DNA of 29,604 nt from JAEZFI01 sp044508215 (GTDB lineage Bacteria; Actinomycetota; Acidimicrobiia; Acidimicrobiales; Microtrichaceae): contig JBIQID010000023.1 in the NCBI GenBank assembly GCA_044508215.1, positions 1 through 29,604 on the forward strand, given 5' to 3'. The notes below the pieces were generated by a model, which searched no databases, was not told the origin of the DNA, and saw only the letters and a list, made by a program, of their open reading frames with translations. The position numbers and the translations under genes are program-made. Shown here in pieces: positions 23,410-29,604 of this stretch. How positions within the stretch are numbered: position 1 is the stretch's first letter; every line of letters begins with the position of its first letter.

Positions 23410-24032
23410 CCACGAGGAGCGGCGCGGTATGAGCGACGTTGTCGAGCCTTCCGCTGCATACGTTTCTGGAAGCTCTGCAAGGGCGCCACCACGGACGAAG
23501 AAAGAAGACTGATCTCGAATGAGAAGTGTCCTAAGGACATCGCTGAGAGCTGCCCAATTGCAGATCGCTTAGGCCCGATCATCTCGTCCAGATAGAGTCC
23601 GATGATCGCCATCGCAACCGGCGCGTCCACGCGGCGAATCTCCAAGAGTCTGCCACTCGCACGCTCAACAAAGATCACTTGCCCGGCGTGGAGAAGATCG
23701 ATCCGGCCGAGCCGCCCAACGACTGTGATGTCGTGATCGGGCAACTGCGCCGTTCCTCCCATTACGCCGCGAGCTGTGATCGTTTCACGACCTCCGCGAG
23801 CTGGGCGCCACGCCCAGTCGAGGGTCGCCACGAAGCCGGTCAATCCGACTCGCTTGACCACGTCGAGCTCACCGGTGGCAACATCCAAGCCAATGTCGCC
23901 GGTTCTACATCTGAGCTGGTCGCCGTCCCGAGTGATCTCTACAACCAGGGACGAGAGTGGGAAGGTGACCTCCACACGGCCGCCATGATCCTTGACGCTC
24001 ACATAGCGAGGCAACCTCGGGCTCACCGCCAA
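23406..24032 (-). CDS. Hypothetical protein of the AT-richer island
   Basis: A 208-residue protein with no family I can name. It is beta-rich at the N-terminus (GGRVEVTFPLSSLVVEITRDGDQLRCRTGDIGLDVATGEL), continues with ITVVGRLGRIDLLHAGQVIFVERASGRLLEIRR, and ends with a strongly basic tail (FQKRMQRKARQRRSYRAAPRG). No signal peptide or membrane helix is evident. The start may be TTG 24032, which has GAGGA five bases before it, or GTG 24026. Base composition is less GC-rich than the neighbouring operons, as judged by eye. Its stop overlaps the start of the PH-like gene, so the two form an operon. Confidence 0.6.
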   Translation of the reverse strand: MAVSPRLPRYVSVKDHGGRVEVTFPLSSLVVEITRDGDQLRCRTGDIGLDVATGELDVVKRVGLTGFVATLDWAWRPARGGRETITARGVMGGTAQLPDHDITVVGRLGRIDLLHAGQVIFVERASGRLLEIRRVDAPVAMAIIGLYLDEMIGPKRSAIGQLSAMSLGHFSFEISLLSSSVVAPLQSFQKRMQRKARQRRSYRAAPRG

Positions 24033-24076
24033 CCCCGTCCTCGGCGCCTAGAGCCGTTCGAGTTCTGACGGATCGG

Positions 24077-24268
24077 TCATGGGCAGGCGATGGTGAGCCG
24101 CCCACGCCCAAAGTGCCCGACCGATCGAAGCGATCTCACTGCGATGAATACGCCAATCACTCCGAATGCTGCTGCGCATGGTCCGGTCCAGATCGCGCTG
24201 CTGGGAGTGGCGATCAGCTCGACCAACATGAATGACGCGACGAAGGCGGCACCGATAAGGTGCGCCAC
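24077..24268 (-). CDS. Small two-helix membrane protein
   Basis: A 63-residue product starting at GTG 24268. Two hydrophobic segments (LIGAAFVASFMLVELIA and CAAAFGVIGVFIAV) are followed by a basic end (RSLRSVGHFGRGRL). GGAG lies five bases before the GTG and an in-frame stop lies a little farther upstream, which fixes the start. It ends 44 bases before the next gene on the same strand, so it may head that operon. A longer frame on the same strand (24048-24362) overlaps it but encodes a compositionally random peptide, so I prefer this one. No function can be assigned. Confidence 0.45.
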   Translation of the reverse strand: MAHLIGAAFVASFMLVELIATPSSAIWTGPCAAAFGVIGVFIAVRSLRSVGHFGRGRLTIACP

Positions 24269-24620
24269 CCAGGCTCCAACTGGCCGCGGGAAAGCTCATC
24301 CTACTGAGGATGTTCTCGCAAAAGAGCGAAGGAGAAGGCCTCGCCGTTCCGTCGGTCCACATCTCTCCAGTCGCCCGAACTTGTGCATCGTGCGCCGCTC
24401 ATCCGGCAGCTAAGCGTATCAAGGTCAGCTCGTGACAAGCCGGACCGCTCTCGGTAGGGACCGCTCGCCGGTGGGGGATCACACCGTGGGTGAGGCCAAC
24501 CCTGAGAACACTCGGCGCCACAGCGATCGCTAGACGATCTTCTCTCCACACCGTCGCGCATCACCCGTCCTCCCATAGCGGATGAAGCAAGTAGGAGAAC
24601 GAACGGTAGGATTCATACCC
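24269..24620. other. Region without a convincing gene
   Basis: About 350 bases between the divergent small membrane gene and the AbrB-type antitoxin gene. Short open frames exist on both strands but have no ribosome-binding sites or protein-like composition. The right end should hold the toxin-antitoxin promoter; TAGGAT at 24607-24612 is a possible -10 element. The stretch may include degraded remains of former genes. Confidence 0.5.
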
Positions 24621-24848
24621 ATGAGGGTCACTGAGAAGGGCCAGGTCACCATCCCGAAGGAGCTCCGGGACGCTCTCGGCATCGGCGCCGGGACCGAGGT
24701 CCAGTTCGAGCTACGAAAGGACACCATCGTCCTGAGCAAGAGCGACCGTGGACCGAGCCGAGGTCGCCAGCTCGCCGAGCGACTCAAGGGACGAGGCGAC
24801 GTCGCCATGACGACCGACGAGATCATGGCCCTTACCCGCGACGCCTGA
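24621..24848 (+). CDS. AbrB/MazE-type antitoxin
   Basis: A 75-residue swapped-hairpin DNA-binding protein. MRVTEKGQVTIPKELRDALGI (1-21) is the textbook SpoVT-AbrB N-terminus, followed by EVQFELRKDTIVLSK. The C-terminal third (RLKGRGDVAMTTDEIMALTRD) is the type of segment that wraps a partner toxin. I take ATG 24621, which starts exactly at the conserved domain; an in-frame ATG at 24582 would add 13 residues. The PIN toxin gene starts one base after the stop. It probably represses its own operon, as is usual for type II antitoxins. Confidence 0.88.
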   Translation: MRVTEKGQVTIPKELRDALGIGAGTEVQFELRKDTIVLSKSDRGPSRGRQLAERLKGRGDVAMTTDEIMALTRDA

Positions 24849-24849
24849 C

Positions 24850-25263
24850 ATGGCGGGCGGCACCCTGGTCGACAGCAACGTCCTTCTGGACATCCTGACC
24901 GAGGATCCGATGTGGGAGGGCTGGTCCGCGGACGCCCTGGCAGCGGCGGCCGAGGCGGGCCCCCTCTACATCAACCCGGTCGTCTACTCGGAGGTGTCCA
25001 TACGGTTCACGACCGTCGAAGCCCTCGAGGACGCGCTTCCGCCGCAGGACTACCGGCGCGAACCGATCCCCTGGGCTGCCGCGTTCCTGGCCGGCAAGGC
25101 GTTCCTCACCTATCGAAGGAACAGGGGTGGAAAGTCGACGGTGCTGCCCGACTTCTTCATCGGGGCGCATGCAGCGGTGAGCGGTCTCGACCTTCTCACG
25201 CGGGACGTGGGTCGGTACCAGACCTACTTCCCCACCGTGACGCTCATCGCTCCGCAGGCGTGA
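24850..25263 (+). CDS. PIN-domain ribonuclease toxin (VapC-like)
   Basis: A 137-residue PIN-domain protein. The acidic metal site is complete: Asp8 in LVDSNVLLD, Glu48 in YSE, Asp101 in LPDFFIGAHA and Asp119 in LLTRDVGRY. Such toxins cleave tRNA or rRNA and are held inactive by the antitoxin encoded immediately upstream (one-base gap). The central region QDYRREPIPWAAAFLAGKAFLTYRRNRGGKS belongs to a branch usually paired with AbrB-type antitoxins. Target RNA cannot be predicted. Palindrome copy 2 begins 30 bases downstream. Confidence 0.9.
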   Translation: MAGGTLVDSNVLLDILTEDPMWEGWSADALAAAAEAGPLYINPVVYSEVSIRFTTVEALEDALPPQDYRREPIPWAAAFLAGKAFLTYRRNRGGKSTVLPDFFIGAHAAVSGLDLLTRDVGRYQTYFPTVTLIAPQA

Positions 25264-25292
25264 CCTGCGGGCTGACTCGGGGCACTCGTCCT

Positions 25293-25332
25293 GCTGTGTA
25301 GAACCGCCCCGAACGGGGCGGTTCTACACAGC
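25293..25332. repeat. 40-base palindrome, copy 2
   Basis: Perfect 18-base inverted repeat with loop GAAC: arm 25293-25310 reads gctgtgtagaaccgcccc and pairs with 25315-25332. It differs from copy 1 at two arm positions, each with the matching change in the opposite arm. The same tail gcgaaac follows (25331-25337). It lies between the ends of the convergent PIN and OYE genes, in the same orientation as copy 1. Confidence 0.85.
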
Positions 25333-25381
25333 GAAACGGAAGGAAGTGCCGGGCCGAGGGCTCGCGACGGCAAGGTCGCCG

Positions 25382-27328
25382 TCAGATCGACGCGCCGATG
25401 CGCTCGCCGTCGACCACGGCGGCGTGGGCGCGACGTGGGGCCACGCAGTCGCCCACCCGGTGGACCTCGGCGCCGGTGTCCCTGAGCTCGAGGTACAGCT
25501 CCTCCGCCGGGGTCGACGGCACGGCGCACACGACCCAGTCGGGGCGACGCTCCTGCATCGTGCCGGTGGGGTGGTGCTGCAGCGAGAGCACGCCGTCCGC
25601 GAACGACATGGGCACCAGCTCGGTGGATTGGACGATGCCCTTGGCACCCGCCCGCATCCACCAGTTCTCCATGTCGAGGGTGACCCCCAGGTCCTGGCCC
25701 ACGACCATGCCCGGCGTGACCACCTCCACCCGACAACCGCGGTCGGCCAGCAGCTCGGCGACCGAGGTGGCGTGGTGGAAGCCCAGCTCGTCGACGAGGA
25801 CCACGTCACCCTGCGGGTCGGCCGACCCGTCGAGCACGTCCCGCACGTCGCACACGTTCTCCGCCTCGCCCGCCCACCACGGACGGCTCGGCCGGGAACC
25901 GGTCGCCACGACCACCACGTCGGGCGAGCGACGTGCGACCTCGGCGGCGTCCACCTCCACGCCGTACTGCACCTCGACGCCGTTTCGACGGCACTCGTTC
26001 ACCTGGTTGCGGACGATGTCGCCGAACTCCGCACGGTTCGGCACCGACGCGGCGAGCCGCACCTGACCGCCGGGCTGCGACGTGCGCTCGAGCACCGTCA
26101 CCCGGTGACCGTTGCGGGCGGCCGCCAGCGCGGCCTGGAGCCCGGCAGGCCCGGCGCCCACCACCAGGACCTGCCTGGGGCGAGCGGTGAGGCGCACCTC
26201 CCCCACGCCCTGCGCCTCGCGCCCGGTCCGCGGGTTCTCGATGCAGCCGAGCCAGCGGTTCAGCCCCATGCGCCCGACGCACTCCTGGTTGCACGAGAGG
26301 CACAGCCGGACGTCGTCGGTGTTGCCCGAACGTGACTTGGCCACGAAGTCGGCGTCAGCGATCTGGCCGCGCACCACGCCCACCAGGTCGCAGTGCCCTT
26401 CCTCCAGCGCACGCTCCGCCTGGAGCGGGTCCTTGAACCGGCCGACCCCGACCACCGGCAGGTCCACCGCCTTGCGGATCGCGCTGGGAATGAACATCGC
26501 GTAGCCGGGCGGGATGTGCATCGACGCCTCGATCATGAAGAGGCTCGCCGTCGCCACGCCGATGGAGGTGTTGATGTAGTCGACCTGACCGGTCGCCTCG
26601 ACCAAGCGGGCGATCTCCACGGCCTCGTCGATCGTGGTGCCACCCTCGATCAGCTCGTCGCCGCAGATGCGCACCCCGAGCGCCAGGCCGGGGCCGATCG
26701 CCCCGCGCACGGCGTCCACGATCTCGAGCAGGAGCCGAGCTCGGTTGCGGAGGGTTCCGCCGTAGCCGTCGGTGCGGCGATTCGTCGCCGGCGACAGGAA
26801 GCCACGCACGATCGAGCTGTGCGAGCACTGCAGCTCGATGCCGTCGAACCCTCCCTCGGCGCAGCGGGCCGCCACGTCCGCGTAGCCGGCGACGATCTCG
26901 GCGATCTCGGCTGCGGAGACCGCCTTCGGCACCTCCCGGAAGAGCGGGTCCGCCACGGGCGACGGCGCCCACACGGGGAGGCGGCTGTACATCGAGCTGG
27001 CCTGCCCGCCGTTGTGGTTGATCTGGGCGAAGATCGGCGTGCGGTGTCGGTGCACCGCGTCGGTGATCCGGCGGTAGCCGTCGATCACCTTCGGGTTGAA
27101 GCCGTGGACGAGCTTCTCGTAGGGCCAGTCGGTCTGGTGGGTCGAGTGCTCCTCGGTGATGATGAGCCCGACTCCGCCCGCAGCCCGCGCCGCGTAGTAG
27201 GCGGCGTGCTGCTCCGACGGCAGCCCGTCCTGCGTGGCGTAGTTGGTGAGGTGCGCGCTGAACACCACCCGGTTCCGGACGGTCACGGGACCGATGCGCA
27301 ACGGCGACCAGAGGATCGGCTCAGGCAC
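25382..27328 (-). CDS. FadH/OYE-family flavoprotein, mycofactocin-type (first paralogue)
   Basis: A 648-residue two-part flavoenzyme like 2,4-dienoyl-CoA reductase FadH. The N-terminal FMN barrel (1-335) has QINHNGGQ (102-109), CSHSSIVRGFLSPATNRRTDGYGG (168-191) and VGVGRFKD (293-300). The 4Fe-4S ligands are Cys343, 346, 350 and 362, with the FadH spacing x2-x3-x11. FAD and NAD(P) domains begin at VVGAGPAGLQAA (389-400). Old-yellow-enzyme pairs of this kind recur in mycofactocin loci, to my knowledge. GTG 27328 overlaps the upstream paralogue by eight bases. The substrate is unknown; reduction of an activated C=C bond is expected. Confidence 0.85.
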   Translation of the reverse strand: MPEPILWSPLRIGPVTVRNRVVFSAHLTNYATQDGLPSEQHAAYYAARAAGGVGLIITEEHSTHQTDWPYEKLVHGFNPKVIDGYRRITDAVHRHRTPIFAQINHNGGQASSMYSRLPVWAPSPVADPLFREVPKAVSAAEIAEIVAGYADVAARCAEGGFDGIELQCSHSSIVRGFLSPATNRRTDGYGGTLRNRARLLLEIVDAVRGAIGPGLALGVRICGDELIEGGTTIDEAVEIARLVEATGQVDYINTSIGVATASLFMIEASMHIPPGYAMFIPSAIRKAVDLPVVGVGRFKDPLQAERALEEGHCDLVGVVRGQIADADFVAKSRSGNTDDVRLCLSCNQECVGRMGLNRWLGCIENPRTGREAQGVGEVRLTARPRQVLVVGAGPAGLQAALAAARNGHRVTVLERTSQPGGQVRLAASVPNRAEFGDIVRNQVNECRRNGVEVQYGVEVDAAEVARRSPDVVVVATGSRPSRPWWAGEAENVCDVRDVLDGSADPQGDVVLVDELGFHHATSVAELLADRGCRVEVVTPGMVVGQDLGVTLDMENWWMRAGAKGIVQSTELVPMSFADGVLSLQHHPTGTMQERRPDWVVCAVPSTPAEELYLELRDTGAEVHRVGDCVAPRRAHAAVVDGERIGASI

Positions 27329-29378
27329 CGACCACCACCCGGTGGTGGAGGGTCCCCATCGGCACCCCGTCGGACACGTCGCCGATGCCTTCGATGGCGA
27401 GGGCCGCACGCCGGCCCTCACGGATCGCCTCGGCGACCGTCCGGGGCGCAACGCAGTCGCCGGCGCGGACCAGCGTCACGTCACGCTCGGCGCACCACGC
27501 CGTCGCCTGCTCCCAGGTGCGCTCCTCGGGCAGCCGATGACCGGCGTCGACGACGGCGGCGAACCGGTCGGTGCGCCGCGCGCCGCTGAAGCGGTCCTCC
27601 ATCTCGACCGTCCCCTTCTTCACCGCCCGCAGGAGCGTGCGCCGCTGCAGCTCCACCTCCGCCTGCTGGAGGCGGGCGTTCGCGGGAGCGAGGTCACCGG
27701 AGCGCGACAGCTCGTTCCCCACGATGTTGTCGGGCGTCGCGAGCGCCACGGATCGGCCCTCTGCCGCGAGCCGTTCTGCCACGGAGACGCCGATGGGGCC
27801 GCCGACCGGATCCCACACCAGCACCCGGCCCTCGGGCAGCTCGGCACCTTCGAGCACCTCGGCCGCCGTGAGGCGGACCGCTGCGCGGGTGACCGAGTAC
27901 TCCACCGCCCCTGGGGCCGACCCGGTGGCCACCACGACAGCAGTGGGCTGGGGGACCGGCTCGAGCGTGGCCGAGCCGTCGAAGACCGACTCGGCGTCGA
28001 TGTCGGTGAGGATGACGACGCCCAGGCGCTCGCACTCGCGGACCAGCCAGTCGGCGAGGAGGGCGAGGCGATCGCGACCGGCTCCGCGGGAGGCGGTCAC
28101 CAACGCGCCGCCGGCGGCCGGACCCGCCTCGAGCACCGTCACGCGGTGACCCCGCTCGGCGGCGACCCGCGCTGCTTCGAGGCCGGCTGGCCCGGCGCCC
28201 ACCACGAGCACCTCGTGGCGCTCGAAGGGGGCAGGCAGCTCCAGTGGGTCGCTTTCCTCCCGCTCGTGGCCCGAACGCGGGTCCCCCACGCACCCCACGA
28301 TCGGGTTGCGGGCGTCGCGCACCTGGCACGCCTGGTTGCAGAGGATGCAGGGGCGGACGCGCTCGGGCTGGCCGGAGCGGAGGTGCGATACCAGCTCGGC
28401 ATCCGCGATCTGCGCCCGGGTCATCTCGACGGCGTCGGCGACGCCACTGTCGCCCACGGCCCACTCTGCCTGGGCCACGTCCACGATCGAGCCCTGGGCG
28501 GCCACCGCCACCCGATCGCCGTACCGCTCGCGGACCGCAGCCCGCACCCCGGCGGCGAGGTCGAGGTTGAAGCCGGGCGGCGTGTGCCCGTCGGGCCGCG
28601 TCGCCGCGGTCGAGTAGATCGACCCGCGCACCACGGTCACCAGCTGGACGAGCGGATCGGCCGGATCGCCGAGCAGGTCGAGGAGCACCTCGGGCGCGGC
28701 CTCCGGGGTGATCCCGGCCCAGGGCGCCAGCTCGTCGGCGCTGAAGCGGAGGGCGACCACGGCATCGGGCCCGACCGCCTCGCGCACGCGATGCAGGACG
28801 GTGCGGGCGAGAAGGCCGCGGTCCGTGCCCCACTCGTCGCCGCGCTGGTTGGTGAGGCCGGAGAGGAACTGCCGGAGCAGCGAGTGCTGACCGCAGTTCA
28901 CCTCGACCCCGTCGCAACCCGACTCGACCGCCAGCCTGGCCGCCTCGGCGAACCCGTCGATCACCGCTTCGATGTCGGCGGGCTCCATCCACTTCGGGAC
29001 CTCGCGGGTGTTCACCTCCGGCACCCTCGACGGCGCCCACAGCTCCCGCTGGCTCCAGTGCGAGGTGCCCTGGCCGCCGGCGTGGCCGAGCGCCGCCAGC
29101 ACGACCGCACCGTGGTCGTGGCACGCCGCGGCGACCTCGCTCCAACCCGGCCCGCAGAGCGTGGCGAGCGGCGCCCGCTCGTACGGCCAGTCGGACGGGT
29201 GGACCGACGCCTCCTCGACGACGATCACCCCGACACCACTGGCGGCGCGCCGGCGGTAGTAGGAGACGTGGCGCTCGGAGAGCGCGCGGCCGTCACCGAG
29301 GTTGGTCTCGTGCGGCCCGAACAGCACCCGCGACGGAGCGGTCCTGCTCCCGAGGGTCAGCGGTTCGAGGAGGTGCAC
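27321..29378 (-). CDS. FadH/OYE-family flavoprotein, mycofactocin-type (second paralogue)
   Basis: A 685-residue relative of the following gene, with the same three domains. In the FMN barrel, GHAGGQ (98-103) and CGQHSLLRQFLSGLTNQRGDEWG (162-184) match, but the usual RxDxYGG is RGDEWGT, a clear difference in the active-site loop. The 4Fe-4S ligands are Cys344, 347, 351 and 363. FAD binding starts at VVGAGPAGLEAA (392-403). The two paralogues may act on different substrates or as a heteromer. GTG 29378 starts the pair. The start region holds a short palindrome, CGACAGTGTCG, at 29382-29392. Confidence 0.83.
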   Translation of the reverse strand: MHLLEPLTLGSRTAPSRVLFGPHETNLGDGRALSERHVSYYRRRAASGVGVIVVEEASVHPSDWPYERAPLATLCGPGWSEVAAACHDHGAVVLAALGHAGGQGTSHWSQRELWAPSRVPEVNTREVPKWMEPADIEAVIDGFAEAARLAVESGCDGVEVNCGQHSLLRQFLSGLTNQRGDEWGTDRGLLARTVLHRVREAVGPDAVVALRFSADELAPWAGITPEAAPEVLLDLLGDPADPLVQLVTVVRGSIYSTAATRPDGHTPPGFNLDLAAGVRAAVRERYGDRVAVAAQGSIVDVAQAEWAVGDSGVADAVEMTRAQIADAELVSHLRSGQPERVRPCILCNQACQVRDARNPIVGCVGDPRSGHEREESDPLELPAPFERHEVLVVGAGPAGLEAARVAAERGHRVTVLEAGPAAGGALVTASRGAGRDRLALLADWLVRECERLGVVILTDIDAESVFDGSATLEPVPQPTAVVVATGSAPGAVEYSVTRAAVRLTAAEVLEGAELPEGRVLVWDPVGGPIGVSVAERLAAEGRSVALATPDNIVGNELSRSGDLAPANARLQQAEVELQRRTLLRAVKKGTVEMEDRFSGARRTDRFAAVVDAGHRLPEERTWEQATAWCAERDVTLVRAGDCVAPRTVAEAIREGRRAALAIEGIGDVSDGVPMGTLHHRVVVGA

Positions 29379-29381
29379 GGG

Positions 29382-29392
29382 CGACAGTGTCG
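29382..29392. promoter_or_regulatory. Short palindrome just upstream of the OYE pair
   Basis: CGACAGTGTCG is a perfect 5-1-5 inverted repeat that ends three bases before GTG 29378. It could be a regulator half-site or a leader hairpin. It is too short to be convincing alone. Confidence 0.25.
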
Positions 29393-29438
29393 TCTCTGCC
29401 CGCCCACGCCTGCCAACACGGCGGGCGCGGGGCGCGGG

Positions 29439-29603
29439 TCAGCGACGGCGGGTGGCTCCGAGCGCCACGGACACCGCGCCCGGACGGCTGTGGTCGGGTG
29501 ACGGCACGGGCGCCACCCCTGGCGCGACCGCTGCCAGGAGCGGCTCCGCGTGGCCCTTCACGCATTCGGGGTCGGGGTCGTCCAGCTCGAGGCCCACGAA
29601 GAA
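29439..29603 (-). CDS. C-terminal end of an unidentified protein (5' part outside window)
   Basis: The last 54 residues of a minus-strand gene that continues past the window edge. It starts FFVGLELDDPDPECVKGHAEPL and ends in ALGATRRR before TGA. The DPDPEC motif with a single Cys is the sort of ending seen after cysteine-rich C-terminal extensions of radical SAM proteins, and the locus would suit MftC, but this is only a guess. It is followed by the OYE pair after 60 bases on the same strand. Confidence 0.5.
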   Translation of the reverse strand, partial: FFVGLELDDPDPECVKGHAEPLLAAVAPGVAPVPSPDHSRPGAVSVALGATRRR

Positions 29604-29604
29604 C

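Noticed and set aside
24048..24362. 104-codon minus-strand frame overlapping the small membrane gene
   Set aside because: Composition looks random and there is no recognisable domain; the 63-residue frame inside it has two clear membrane helices and a GGAG at proper spacing.
24090..24413. 107-codon plus-strand frame in the AT-richer island
   Set aside because: It lies antisense to the small membrane gene, has no ribosome-binding site and a serine/arginine/proline-rich random end.
22743..25332. Interpreting the two palindromes as a CRISPR array or insertion-sequence terminal repeats
   Set aside because: There are only two copies 2.5 kb apart, in direct orientation, with no transposase, no spacers and no visible target duplication.
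27243..29501. Long plus-strand open frame opposite the OYE pair
   Set aside because: The antisense product is a His/Arg/Gly-rich random composition; the minus-strand genes have complete domains and cluster cysteines.
29439..29603. Calling the truncated last gene mftC
   Set aside because: Only 54 C-terminal residues are visible, with one cysteine; the radical SAM motif would be outside the window.
1..29604. tRNA, rRNA or riboswitch genes
   Set aside because: I saw no cloverleaf, no ribosomal RNA-like stretch and no recognisable riboswitch core on reading both strands; a covariance search could still find a small RNA.

Overview
The window is uniformly GC-rich, gene-dense and rich in GTG starts and 4-base stop/start overlaps. 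It carries KstR-type steroid-regulon operators, Ltp3/Ltp4-like genes, a Rieske oxygenase, several mycofactocin-system genes and an HU with a short basic tail. This points to an actinobacterium, plausibly from the Acidimicrobiia or a related aerobic lineage; the taxonomic placement is inference. Positions 8631-8730 are an assembly gap of exactly 100 N.

Left part (1-7.6 kb): the 3' end of a long acyl-CoA dehydrogenase, an unknown protein, a strong two-part hairpin, a crotonase with the dienoyl-CoA isomerase triad, an M1 aminopeptidase coupled to a metallophosphoesterase, a YhhN-type lysoplasmalogenase and an FAD ferredoxin reductase.

Middle part (7.6-16.3 kb): a steroid-catabolism-like block. 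A 63-residue FdxD-like ferredoxin (CxxNxxC) and an SDR lie left of the gap. Right of it are a degenerate amidohydrolase, an HTTM membrane protein with a small anchored partner, a Rieske oxygenase, HU, two cysteine-less thiolase-fold proteins resembling Ltp3 and Ltp4, and two DUF35/OB-fold partners. Three sites matching TnnAACnnGTTnnA (8732, 11296, 16240) precede the amidohydrolase, the Rieske gene and the DUF35-Ltp4-Ltp3 operon, and appear to define one regulon.

Right part (16.3-29.6 kb): a minus-strand run of seven overlapping genes, etfA-fixC-fixX-etfB-mftE-SDR-mftF. These are an electron-transfer flavoprotein with its quinone-reductase-like FixC/FixX partners, joined to mycofactocin maturation genes and a mycofactocin-type SDR. 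Two paralogous FadH/OYE-family flavoproteins (25.4-29.4 kb) match the pair known from mycofactocin loci. Between these blocks sits a roughly 2.5 kb stretch of less GC-rich DNA with unknown membrane/PH-like genes and an AbrB-PIN toxin-antitoxin pair. It is bracketed by two near-identical 40-base palindromes that differ by compensatory changes.

Working model (inference): mycofactocin-dependent dehydrogenases oxidise alcohol groups, possibly on steroids, and the reduced cofactor is re-oxidised through the dedicated ETF/FixCX chain to the quinone pool. The precursor and radical SAM genes (mftA, B, C, D) are not in the window and may lie beyond 29.6 kb.
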